A stretch of 64,000 nucleotides of DNA, taken from NCBI RefSeq assembly GCF_020080835.1, contig NC_058158.1, positions 19,554,430-19,618,429 on the forward strand, written 5' to 3'. Shown here piece after piece: positions 11,101 to 22,700 of the stretch (positions are counted from its first letter, which is position 1; the number at the start of each line of letters is the position of its first letter). Below the pieces are notes generated by a model. It made no database searches, was not told where the DNA came from, and was given only the letters and a program-made list of their open reading frames with translations. Both the position numbers and the translations under genes were made by a program. This DNA comes from Cotesia glomerata (Eukaryota; Arthropoda; Insecta; Hymenoptera; Braconidae).

Positions 11101-12643
11101 CTATTCCGACATCAGAAGTGGGATCGACGCCGAGTATATCAATGCAAGAGCATATGGCTATTTTACGTGAGCTGATCCAATCAATTGCCCAAAAACCTAA
11201 TAAGACTATAATACAATCTCCAGAAAGCTTACACTACCACGTTTTAATTCAGAAACCTTTAGCTCTGATCCGGCTGCATGGAGTTCAGCTGTCAGTATTA
11301 TGATGGAAGAAAATCAATTGCAAGGCAGTTCACTATTTTCCGCGTTTAGTAGCGCCTTAGAGGGTTTCGTTGCACAGTGGTTGACTCAAATTATGGTTGG
11401 AGGAACTATTACTTGGTCTCGATTCAAGGAACTTTTCATTTCCCGTTTTGGTGGATGAGAAACCGCAGCTTCTGCCCTTATGAAGATTTTTAACGAACAA
11501 CCGTTAAAAGACGAGACAATTGGAGCTTTTGGGATTCGTTTACACTCTCTTCTTAAGGCGAGGTGGGAAAATTTAAGCATGGCGGAGATTATCAACGGCG
11601 CTGTTCTCTATCGACTAACGTCGCAAGATCACCGGGTCGAACGCACAGCGCTTACGAGTGAGGTGAAAACGGAAGACGAATTTCTTACTGAAATGAGGGC
11701 TTACTCGTACGCAAAGAAGCGATCGTAGCAATCGTCCGAGAACTCGTCAAGTTCAGATCCTAAACGCTCCAAGCCAACGGAGACATGGATTAAATGTTTT
11801 CTGCGATATTCCTGGCCACAAAATATCCAAATGTCGCAAAAAGTTATTTCTGGAGAAGAAGAAAAACTCCCATAGTCCAGAAGGAAGTCGATCATCAATC
11901 GCGACAAAAGTAACCTGCTTTAAGTGCCATGAAGAGGGACATATTGCACCAAACTGTCCGTCAAGGAAGAATAACAGCAATAGCTTGAACAACAATGGAA
12001 ATCAATACTCAAGCACCGAACGCCGAGTGGACTTTTGCACCGTGGATGTTCCAGCAGGTACAATGACCCATATGGGTGAGTCGTTTCCATTTTGCTTTGA
12101 TTCAGGAGCTGAGTGCTCACTAATCAAAGAATCGGTTGCCATGAAATTTTCGGGAAAACGTATTAACGATATAGTTTTAATGAGAGGTATAGGAGATAAT
12201 TGTGTCAAATGTACATTACAAATTTTATCTACTGTTTGCATAAATAACTTTACATTGGAGATAGTCTTTCATGTGATTCCCGATAATCATTTAAAACATA
12301 ATATAATGATTGGTCGTGAAATTCTGGGTCAGGGTTTTGAAGTAAATATTACGCAAAATCTTTTTACTATTTGCAAGACTAAAGTAGTCAATACTTGCAA
12401 AACGGTTCCTAATGAGATTAATTTCAACAAAGTAGATACTGCTGTCACGGGTAATGATAAAACTATATTAATTTCCGTTTTAGGAAATTTTAAAGATTCT
12501 TTTATCACGGGTTTTCCCCGTACCGAAGTTACTACAGGTCAGTTAGAAATACGTCTCATAGATCCTAATATTACCGTTCAATGAAAACCGTATCGACTTA
12601 GCGTTGAAGAGCGGGAAATTGTCCGTGAGAGAATCGATGAATT
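11055..12643 (+). pseudogene. Ty3/Gypsy gag-protease with start of RT, decayed
   Basis: The frame starts at ATG 11055 but codon 3 is TAA. The second copy at 14271 has CAA there, giving MSQDNNNSVRPSQTNAIP. Gag continues in a shifted frame from about 11235, has a TGA at 11458, then runs to a TAG at 11726. A first CCHC zinc knuckle near 11796-11840 is split by a one-base indel. A second, intact knuckle reads CFKCHEEGHIAPNC (from 11916). It is in frame with a retropepsin-like domain with the active-site motif FDSGAECSL near 12096-12122. After a TGA at 12582 the KPYRLSVEEREIVRERIDEL stretch is the usual beginning of Gypsy reverse transcriptase, and it stops dead at the minisatellite. RT proper, RNase H and integrase are absent. 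Gag packages RNA, and the protease would process the polyprotein. Clade not assigned. Confidence 0.85.
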
Positions 12644-13340
12644 ACTTAAAGCAATTTAGATGTGTTTCCTATATACCACTTGTCCAGTGTGACAATGGAG
12701 TCTAAAGCAATTAAGATGTGTTTCGTTTACACCACTTGTCCAGTGTGATAGTGGGGTCTAAAGCAATTAAGATGTGTTTCGTTTACACCACTTTTCCAGT
12801 GTGATAGTGGAGTCTAAAGCAATTCAGATGTGTTTCCTTTACGCCACTTGTCCAGTGTGACAGTGGGTCTAAAGCAATTGAGATGTGTTTCCTTTATACC
12901 ACTTGTCCAGTGTGACAGTGGGGTCTAAAGAAATTTAGATGTATTTCCTTTACACTACTTGTCCAGTGTGATAGTGGAGTCTAAAGAAATTTAAATGTGT
13001 TTTCTTTACACCACTTGTCCAGTGTGATAGTGGGGTCTAAAGCTATTTAGATGTGTTTCCTATATACCACTTGTTCAGTGTGACAGTGGAGTCTAAAGCA
13101 ATTAAAGATGTGTTTCCTGTATACCAGTTGTCCAGTGTGACAGTGGGGTCTAAAGAAATTTAGATGTATTTCCTTTACACTACTTGTCCAGTGTGATAGT
13201 GGAGTCTAAAGTAATTTAGATGTGTTCCTTTACACCACTTGTCCAGTGTGACAGTGAAGTCTAAAGAAATTTAAATGTGTTTTCTTTACACCACTTGTCC
13301 AGTGTGACAGTGGAGTCTAAAGCAATTAAGATGTGTTTAT
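12644..13340. repeat. 57-bp minisatellite, about 12 copies
   Basis: Units of 56-58 bp carry TCTAAAGCAATT, AGATGTGTTTCC and CACTTGTCCAGTGTGA. About twelve unit boundaries (TCTAAAG) occur between 12700 and 13320. A two-unit block is near-identical at about 12924-12985 and 13146-13210, so the array has higher-order structure. It replaces the reverse-transcriptase region of the preceding element; AAAGCA is shared at the junction. Confidence 0.95.
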
Positions 13341-13795
13341 CCTGTCATTTGCAAAGAATAAAATTCACAGAGAATCTACAGCTTGTGAAACACAACTGGC
13401 ATTAGCGATTACACAATTTGAAGTCCTTTATCATATTTTATAAACTCTACTATTCTCCGTTGTTCGGTTGGATCCCTAAATAGACAGATTATTCAAAGTA
13501 GATTATTCATTATTTAAAGTTGTTAATTCAAATCTAACGTTAAGCAAAAATTAAATTTTAGATGCACCCGAGGACGTGTGATAATCAGAATGGCCGTGTC
13601 GGAAATGAGAATAGCTGGGTTTTTCCAAAGGGTGCTGGGAAAATCCTAAGCACTTTCAGTTTATAGCTAGAAAATAAAACTTAGTATTTTAATTTTATGG
13701 TTTAATCCGCTAAGGAAATTTTAGCAAAACTTTCTTCAAATCTTTTATGACGGTAGGCTCGAGTTCGAAAGATCACATCTGCGGGTCTAACGTAG
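13341..13795. other. Unassigned spacer
   Basis: One short frame at 13359-13442 (containing ESTACETQLALA) vaguely resembles the TLAIV part of Gypsy RNase H, but it is too short to call. The rest, to 13795, shows nothing recognisable. Confidence 0.3.
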
Positions 13796-14322
13796 CCACA
13801 GTCAAGGGACAGCAATACCTAAGTGTACATCATCGGGATGTACAATTGCTGGACGTAGCTTGTGTATTTTTTTTTAGAATAATTACCTGGAGGAGCTATG
13901 GATTGAAAAATAAGTTTTGAGAATAGTTAGTTCTCTCCGAACAGTGAGCGATAACGGTTTGCTGTCCTTCTGATCGTGGATTCGGTCTCTTATCCAAGTC
14001 TGTCGTCGTTTTATTATTTGTCACGTCTAACATTAACGATATCTTGTTGTGTTAATATTGTTCATATTATTAGTTCAGTGTGTTCATTAAAATTATTATT
14101 GTTAATAATTAAATAATAATATTAAATTATACTTCGAGTGTAATGATTATATTATATTGTGTGTATGTGTGTGTTACGCATAAACAAACATTGTTACAAG
14201 CAAATATAATTAAGTATTAATAAAGTTGTACGATATTTGTATCATCTGGATATTGTAAACAAATAATCAAATGTCTCAAGATAATAATAATAGTGTGCGC
14301 CCTTCTCAAACCAACGCTATTC

Positions 14323-14325
<3 letters not shown>
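13796..14325 (+). repeat. Gypsy leader, copy 2, with the first 18 gag codons
   Basis: Near-identical to 10578-11100. ATG at 14271 opens gag with an undamaged codon 3. After the codons for NAIP the frame enters (TA)n at 14326 and is lost. Sequence upstream of 13796 does not match that of copy 1, so only the leader was duplicated or survived. Confidence 0.85.

Positions 14326-14394
<69 letters not shown>
14326..14394. repeat. (TA)n microsatellite
   Basis: About 34 TA units separate a truncated gag from the LTR-like sequence that starts at 14395. Confidence 0.95.
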
Positions 14395-14397
<3 letters not shown>

Positions 14398-16549
14398 GAC
14401 ATGGGAAAAATTCTTCATGTCAAAAGACTAGTTTGGCCATTTGTTTTATTTTATTTTTCTCTATCATTATTAATTATTTTGGATAAGCTGACGGAATGTG
14501 GAGATTCGACGTGCTTGTGTCGCCCCAAGCGGCCTCCTGATCAGAGTGTGAAGCTCGAGGTAAGGCTTATAACAAAAAACGCGCCGAATTTGAAAAGCAT
14601 GCATGAATAAGAGTGAATATTGTAGAGAGTATGTTAGAGTGAGAGCGAAAATCAGTTGAGCGATCGGACGAACCCGCGAATTAACACGAAGCCAGCAACG
14701 GCCAGCGTGACATCTGGAGGAGGACGACGGCGAGAGCGAAGCAAAATTTGAAACCGACGAATGACGACAGCGTTTGAGCAACTTAAGTCGAGCGAGGCAC
14801 CATCTGGATGCCGTAAGCCTAACCTAGTGACATATCGACCAATCATCGATCGCAACGGAGTACTGGACGCATCCCGTAATACAACGGCCGGCTAGAAGAA
14901 GCCGTGAGCTGATTGGATGCGAGTTTTTGAACTAACGGAAAAGTAGAGAACACATGTTGCCGAGGAGGCAGCCATAATGAAGATTCTGATCTGGACGCCG
15001 TGCCTGTTAGTCGCAAAAATTCCGATACGCGCATAAAATAATTTTGAAACGCAATTACGATCCGTTATTGGGTTAAAAATTACCATTCTTTAATTTGTTG
15101 TCTTGTTGGAGATATTTTGACGATCTTTTATTGAAAAATCGATGAGGGACCAATTATTATTATTATGACTCGCACGTGGGAGACGCCATCGCCGAGACAT
15201 CGACGCTGTTCCGCCTGCTATCCCGCCAACTTCGTTGAGAGTCAGCTACCTGGACGAGTACCGACCCGAGGGGTTCACTGCAGCTGCAGGGTGAGTCTAA
15301 TCACTAATTTAGCTCCAGGGTGTCCTCACCGCGATATTGCAATCGAGTTTAGTAAATTTCACCAGTTTGATTTTTGTTGTAAATTTTTTTTATGTTTTTT
15401 TTCTACGAAAGTAATTATTGAATTCCTTTCGGATTATCGAGACGTGTGTGGCGACACTCAGAGGCACGGAACCATCGGGGTGTATTTGTGTTTGTGGTCG
15501 TACATTGAAACGCAGATATAAAGTCGAGCGTTTGCTTCTTATTATATATTTTTTTTTTGTTCGAGACGCTGACATGGAACCAACTGTGTAACATTATTAT
15601 TACTATTGTTAATGGTCTTATTGGTTGGAACAGTGATATATGCCGACAATTAAACGTGATTTTTTTTGTTGTTGTTATTAAACGTAACGCTCGAGAAATT
15701 TGTAACTGTGTAAGACAGCTAGCCCGACCGACGCGCCATCTCCGAGCACGAACCCAAACTTATCTCGAGCTTCAACTACCCAGCCAGCTTAGTCGATTTA
15801 CCGACCGTAATTAGTTATCCGCTGCTAGCCCGCCAAATTGTTGAATTTTTGAATTATTTGAATTATTATTTTGTTAATCATCGTTGAATTAATGCTACAT
15901 TGTGTTTAATTTGCTATTGCAAATTAATTGGAGAATTTGCGAGCCACCAACGGACCGAATTTAATTCTTTTATTTAATTAATTTATGAGATAAATTAATT
16001 CTTCATTACATTGTATTATTAAATATAAGTTAAATTGGGAATTTCGCGCGCCATTGATGGACCGAATTTAATTTTTGTTCATGATTAATTAATTTGAAGA
16101 TCAATTAATTGCTTACGTCATCGTAGTATTAATTATAAGTTATATAAATTATTATCTGCGAGCCACCGACGTATCAATGTTATGTTTGTTTCTTTTGGTT
16201 ATTATTGTTCGTTCATTCGGTGAAGAATTAACTGTTATTATAGTAATTTTTTGAAAATTATTAATAATTCTTGGCGACTGTTTAAATAAATTGTTGACTA
16301 GATATTCGGCGATTACTGTTTTTGTTTTTTTTTCTTTTCCCGAGCTTACTTAGATTTAAGCATTTCACGTTTTGCCGTTCATTCGAATTTTAAATCTCTT
16401 CATCATCGGCCCGCCGCCCGACGACAAACGACAACGACTTCGAATCATGGAACAGTAAGTTCCTGACGCATAATTACCCTCAAAACCTAGGTAAGCTATT
16501 TTAGGTTGTGCTCTCCGGCCCTGTCGACGCCAGTGCCGGTGAAAAGACT

Positions 16550-16552
<3 letters not shown>
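14395..16552 (+). mobile_element. LTR and leader, same family as 607-1110
   Basis: TGTGACATGGG at 14395 is a plausible LTR start after (TA)n. GGAACA near 16450 is the end, by homology with 1002-1009. The left half is GC-rich with small ORFs (14500-15300); the right half is AT-rich. An AATAAA lies at about 16286. From 16400 to 16552 it parallels 940-1110, including CTGTCGACGCCAGTGCCGG, and like that copy breaks off in (TA)n. The primer site has decayed from TGGCGCCC to TGACGCAT. No gag or pol follows; a DNA transposon starts instead. Confidence 0.55.
15900..16200. repeat. ~125-bp imperfect tandem repeat in the LTR
   Basis: The phrase GCGAGCCACC or GCGCGCCATTGATGG followed by GACCGAATTTAATT recurs at about 15937, 16046 and, partly, 16157, with AATTAATT-rich sequence between. 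Confidence 0.7.

Positions 16553-16580
<28 letters not shown>
16553..16580. repeat. (TA)n microsatellite
   Basis: Short TA tract between the LTR leader and the left TIR of the pogo-like element. It supplies the TA target. Confidence 0.9.
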
Positions 16581-17089
16581 AGGTACCTGCGGGTAATACG
16601 GCCTGTCGCGTATTAAGGCCTAAGTGACGGAAATTGTATTTAAAATACGTTCCTTGTCGTCTATATTTCATCATCCGTCATATGTTGTTGTAGCGCAGAA
16701 GAAATTATAAAAATCGATTTTAGTAAATGGTAAGCATTTTTTACAATTTTTGACTTTATAATTCAAAATCGTTGTTTTAATGCTTATAAATATCTATTTT
16801 AATGATTTTAGAAGTATAAATAACGTATCATGGCCCTAGTGTTTTTTATTTTGTAATATTTGATAGACACGGTTGGAGGTTAGTAAGGCCTACTGAATTT
16901 AAGCATAGGCCTTATTACCCTCCTACTATCTATATTCACATTTGTTCATTTAATAATGTTTATTACACTACTTCAGTAGATTATGAATATAAATAATTAA
17001 GTTCCATTTTATTATTATTATAATTATTCATTGTTATCATTATTCTTTATTCTATATATATATAAGAGATTTCCACCTATATAGTCACT

Positions 17090-17860
17090 CATCACGATAT
17101 CTCTGGAACCATTAGAGCTAAAGACTTGAAATTTGGTAGGAATATTCTTTTCACCGAGTAGAGGTCAGCTAAGAACGGATTTTACGACATTTCACCCCCA
17201 AGAGGGGTTGCGGGGGTGTTAATTGAAAAAAATTCACATTTGAAAAATACAGCTCTTATAGGTATTAAACTTAGTCAGGATATTCTTTTTGGCATGTTTG
17301 AATTTCATAAGAACTAATTTTATGATATTCCACCCCCAGAAGGGAATGCGGGGGCGTTGAAAATTAAAAAAAAATTTTTATCTTCCAATCTATAGCTTTT
17401 AGAACTCTGAAACTTGACCAAAAAATTTTTTTTAGCATCTTTGAGCTTACTAACAACTAATTTTATGATATTTCACCCCTAGAGGGAGTGCGGGGGCGTT
17501 AAAAATTGAAAAAAAATTTTTTTTTCCAATCTATAGCTTTTGAAACTCTGGAACTTGGCCAGAATATTTCTTTTGGCATGTTTGAATTTACTAAGAACTA
17601 ATTTTATGATATTAAACGGTAAGGGGGTTGTGCGGGGGCGTTAAAAATATTAAAAATTTGTATCTTCCAATCTATTGCTTTAAGAACTTTAAAACTTGGC
17701 CAAAATATTTTTTTTGGCATGTTTGAGTTTATCAAGAATTAATTTTATGATATTCAACTCCAAGAGGGTTGTGCGAGGGCATTAAAAATTAAAAAAAAAA
17801 TGTGTATTCCAATCTATAGCTTTTAGAACTCTGAAACTAGGCTGGGATAGAGTTCGGGAA
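17090..17860. repeat. Helitron 5' subterminal repeats (~140 bp x 5)
   Basis: The motif GCGGGGGCGTT, or a close variant, recurs at about 17212, 17348, 17490, 17632 and 17773. Each time it is preceded by a CTAAGAACTAATTTTATGATAT block and followed by CCAATCTATAGCTTTT. The same ~140-bp periodicity occurs in the relic copies at 6244-6640 and 55780-56790. Confidence 0.9.
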
Positions 17861-18076
17861 TAATGCCCTTAGAAAAAATGCATGGTGTAAAATAAAAATA
17901 AAAAAAAAGTCAAAATATTTAATTAATAGCTGCAATAGATCAAAACTTGAAACGATTTTTTATTTCGTCCTGTTAAACAACCAAGAATAAATACTTATAA
18001 ATTTATACGTTAGTGTTTTTTTTTTTTTTTAATAAAAAGGTAAATTTTAATTTTGACTTTAAAATAATATGACTAA

Positions 18077-18738
18077 TTAATTTTTTACAATATTTTTATT
18101 ATTCCATTCGGCTTTCAACTGTTGCTGCTTGACCATTCTTTGCACCTTTTTATTACTCAGCTTCTCCATTATCTTCATAAATTCCCAAAAAAACGTAAAG
18201 GCGTCATACAAGGCTCGATGGAAAGATTTCTGTCATAAAATAAAAAAAAAAAAAGATTAAGTTATTAAAATGAATTATAAATAATACTGTAAATAATAAT
18301 GTAAAAAATACATGTAAATAATATTGTAAATAATTACATTTCGTGCTTCATCATAAGCTGCGCCAATTGATTCGCTACGAGATTCTTTGAATGACATAGC
18401 TTCATGAGTCCGCCCATCTCTCAAGAAAACCCTTACAACGGTTGTACAACCAACATTGTATGTTCCATTGACTTCTTCAACGTAGTCTGTGATAAAACAA
18501 AAAATTATTTAATATAATTTTCAATTTTTGATTTTTTAAGGCAATTTCTTTTTTAATTTAACTAAGAACTTTTTTCTTATTCAAATTTTTTTAATTAAAA
18601 ATTGTCTGAGAAGTGTATACATTTTAATTTTGACTTACCAATTATCTGCTTCTTGAGTTCGTGCGACCAATTATCATTCGTAAAAGCCATGTCTCCATGT
18701 ATAATTAATGTTTCTAAATTTAAATTATCAAGATTCAT
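18077..18738 (-). CDS. RAD52-like single-strand annealing protein, three exons
   Basis: Predicted exons are 18738-18639, 18486-18338 and 18229-18077 (100, 149 and 153 nt). Introns start GTAAGT and GTAATT and end CACAG and GACAG. Exon 1 ends in phase 1 and exon 2 in phase 0; splicing gives an open frame of 133 codons ending TAA. Exon 2 and the start of exon 3 match the core fold of the RAD52 DNA-binding domain: NWSHELKKQ, then DYVEEVNGTYNVG, VVRVFLRDGRTHEA, a short loop, AYDEARNKSFHRALYDAF. RAD52 has the equivalent WSH, DFVD, NGKFYVG, VRVQLKDG-HE, EKARKEAV-GLKRAL order. The C-terminus is lysine- and glutamine-rich. RAD52 proteins bind single-stranded DNA as rings and anneal complementary strands. 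Here the gene lies inside a Helitron, antisense to and upstream of the Rep gene. It could alternatively be a captured host gene. No expression evidence. Confidence 0.8.
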
Positions 18739-19779
18739 TATTTTTTATAATTTTTATCGTTGTGTAATGATTTATAGATTAAATATTTATTTTTTATTGA
18801 TTTTGTTGATTTAATATTTATTTTTGATATATATTTATGTTTTTTATTTATATTTCTATTTTATTTATTTATTTTTGAAATAGCCTTGAAGTTATCTCCA
18901 AAACAAATGAATTATTTAACTTCATTAATATTTTTTTAATGTGTCAAAGTTTTAAAGAGAAAACAGATAGCTGTCAAACGAATTATTTTCTAAAAGTGAT
19001 TTAATTGATAGTTAAAGTGAAATGAATTAATATTATCATGTGAAATGATCATTTACTAAAATTGATAAAAATTGTTCAGTGAAATTATCATCACGAATAA
19101 TTTAGTGACTTTAATCAACATCTGGACTATCGATACATCATGTGAAATGATCATCGAATGATAAGTTTTTCATTAATTAATATTTTCTTGAATATTTAAA
19201 TATTTTCATTGCTGCTTGGGATTTTCCAGAAATTAATTTATTATCATAAATAAAAAAAAAAAATTTATTAGTTGATATAGCGTTCATCCAATTTTTATTT
19301 GAATATAATAATTAGATAATACTAAACTCATTGATCAAAGGTCATTTCTTGAAAGGTTTTTTTAATATTTAGTAAGTTATTATTTGATTTGATTAATATT
19401 ATTTTATTTATGATGATATTTTAATTTGAATGAATTATTCTATTATAATCATTTAAAATTTTCCAGTTGCATGAATTTTCTTTTGGTATTTAATCGATTA
19501 TTAATTCATTGATTGATATTATTTTGTTTATTATAATACTTTATTTTGAATTAATTATTCTGTTATCATTCAATTCTTACTAATTGTATTACATTATTTA
19601 CTTTTCACAATCTCTTCATCATATTTAATAGGTTATTATTGATTGATTGATATTATTTGGATAATGATCATAATTTAGTTTAAATTAATTATTCTATTAA
19701 TATTTTATACTTACCGGTTACATATCATAATTTACTTTTCACAATTTCTTTTACCCATACAAATTTTTACTGCACACTA
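18739..19779. promoter_or_regulatory. Spacer between two divergent Helitron genes
   Basis: Very AT-rich 1.04-kb region with no coding potential between the start codon of the RAD52-like gene (minus) and that of the Rep/helicase gene (plus). It repeats TGTGAAATGATCAT-like phrases near 19030-19160 and a TTATTGATTGATATTATTT phrase near 19370, 19500 and 19630. By position it should hold both promoters; no specific promoter element was recognised. Confidence 0.35.
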
Positions 19780-22700
19780 ATGGAATCGAGCATTTCTTTC
19801 GAAATTATTGAAATTCCCGGCGACGGCGCGTGTCTTTTTTCTTCATTATCGCTTTTATTGTATAACACAGTGTCCTTTAGTGATCAAATAAGAAGTGAAA
19901 TTGTGCTTTACGTGTTTAAAAACTGGCAGAGATTCCAATGCTTTACCAATCAGTTAAATGGAGAACCTTATAGTAATAAACATTCGTACTTTGATGACAT
20001 GTCGAGGCCCAACACGTATGGGACTCTTTGTGAAATCAAAGCGGCGGCAGAATTATTTACATATGAGTTTCAAGTGTACCAACATGGTCATCTAATAGTT
20101 GCGTTTGGAGAAGCAACAAACGGAATTAAAAGATTAAGGTTTACTGGGAATTTTAATAAAGGTCACTTTGACGTTTTACTTCCATTGACTGAACCCATCA
20201 ATAACGGTGTTTCTCAATCGGAAAGTATTGATAACGTTCAAGCATCTTTCACTCAACCATCACTTTCATCAAGGAGAGGACAAAAACGGCGAAAAAGATT
20301 TTCAGGTACAATTAGGTCTAAACAACTTAGAAAAGCTGCTTCAAAATATGCGGTAAATCATAAAGAAGTTCAGAGAAAGGCTGTTAAAAAATACAAAAAA
20401 AATCATCCTGAGATCCAAAAAAAAGCAGTTCAAACGTATGTTAATAATCATCCTGAAGTTATTAATAAAGCTCAAAAAGATTATCAGACTAGAAATCCGC
20501 ATGTTAATAAAGCAGCTACAGCTAAATACCATGAAAAAACAACAAGGACTAAATTATTGCCCTGGACTTCTAAGTGTTTATCTGGTTTTAAATACAATTG
20601 TCAAATTGATTATTCCAATGACAAAATTGTCAATCTTGGTCCCCGTTCTCCTTGCCAATGGTGTAATGCTTTGAAATGGAAAGATGAGACTCAAGGAATG
20701 TGCTGCAGTAGTGGTAAAGTTCAACTTTCTAAGCTTGGCCTCCATCCTGAACCTTTACACAGCTTATTGACTCATCAGGATCCATTGTCAGAACATTTTC
20801 TAAAAAATACCCGTAAGTATAATGGATGTTTCCAAATGACATCTTTTGGAGCCAAAGAGGTAAGAGAAGGAAATTTTATGCCAACTTTCAAAGTTCAAGG
20901 GCAGGTTTATCACAGAATAGGCAGCTTGATGTCTGAACCTAACCAAAAGCCTTCTTTTCTTCAAATATACTTTGTTAGTGATGAATGTCATGAAAGAGAC
21001 ATCCGTTGTGGAATTTATCCTGGCGTTTATCCGGAATTAGTTCATCAATTGCAGAAGTTGTTATATCAGCATAACAAATATCTTAAGGATTTTAAGGCTG
21101 CAATAGATTCAATTCCTAAAGATCAAAAAGACTTCAAAGTAATAATTAATGCTGACAGAAAACCGGCTGGAGAACATAAGGGCCGTTTTAATGCTCCTCA
21201 GGCAAAAGAAGTTGCAGTTCTCATTGTCGGACAGGATTTCGAAAAAAGCGACATTGTTCTTCACAGTAGAGACAATAAGTTGATGCGAATTAGTGAAACA
21301 CACCGCTCATATGATGCTTTACAATATCCTTTGATGTTTTGTTATGGAGAAGATGGCTATCACATCAATATATCTAAGCGTGACGAGACGACTAAACTGC
21401 CTCTCGATAAGACAGTATCTGCTTCAGAATTTTACAGCTTTAGGATTATGGAGCGTGAGAATGAAGTGTGCTATTTATTGCGATTCCGCAATCTTTTAAA
21501 TCAATTTTTAGTTGACATGTACGCAAAAATTGAGACTGAAAGACTTAACTATATTCGTAACAACCAAAAAAAACTGAGAAGTGAGGAATACGTTCACTTG
21601 AAAGATGCTTTGTCAAAAAATGATGAACAATTATCAACAATGGGAAAAATGGTTGTGTTGCCTTCTTCTTTTACTGGAGGACCCCGTTACATGCATGAGC
21701 GAACTCAAGATGCAATGACCTATGTACGTCATTATGGACGGCCAGATTTATTTATAACATTCACCTGCAATCCTAAGTGGCCGGAAATAACGCAGCTTTT
21801 GAGTGAAGGTCAACAGTCTTATGATAGACATGACATCGTAGCGAGGGTTTTCAATGTGAAAGTGAAACATATGATAAAACTTCTTACAGTAGGTCGTATC
21901 TTTGGTGACACAAGGTGTCACATGTACACCATAGAATGGCAAAAACGTGGACTCCCTCATGTTCATATTCTATTATGGTTAGAAGAGAAAATGAGACCAG
22001 AGTCTATTGACCAAATTATCTGCGCTGAGTTACCTGATCCAGACATAAATCCAGATCTTTATCAAATTATCAAGACAACCATGGTTCACGGTCCATGTGG
22101 ATCTTTCAACTTAAAATCACCCTGTATGGTTGATGGTAAGTGCACAAAAAATTTTCCAAAGAAATTTTTAAAAGAAACTCAAACAGGAGATGACGGATAT
22201 CCCAAGTATCGTAGACGATCACCAGCAGACAGAGGAAAAACTTTCAAACTTAACGGAGTTGAAATCGACAACCGATGGATAGTGCCGTACAATCCCGTTC
22301 TATCCCATACCTTCGGGACTCATGTTAATGTTGAGAGTTGTAACTCCGTAAAAGCCATAAAATACATCTGTAATTATTTAAATAAAGGATCTGACCAAGC
22401 ATCGTTTACCGTTCAGGATTTTGATGAGGTGACGAAGTACCAGGCGGGACGTTACATCAGTAGCTCTGAAGCAGTCTGGCGAATATTTCGTTTTCCTATT
22501 CATGACAGGTTCCTTTCGGTGATGCATCTTGCTGTACATCTTGAAAATGGTCAAAGAATTTATTTTACTAAGCAAGATGTGATTGACAAAGTAATTAATC
22601 CAAAAAAAACAACACTCATGGCTTTTTTTGAGCTTTGCCAAGTTGATGACTTTGCAAAAACTCTATTGTATGTTGAAGTTCCAGCTTATTACGTATGGAA

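Noticed and set aside
13359..13442. Possible Gypsy RNase H fragment
   Set aside because: Only about 28 codons with weak resemblance; not enough to support a feature of its own.
14293..14610. Frame with a long Tyr-Ile repeat (also at 3634, 7099, 37274, 44425, 51591)
   Set aside because: These are translations of TA, TG or CA microsatellites.
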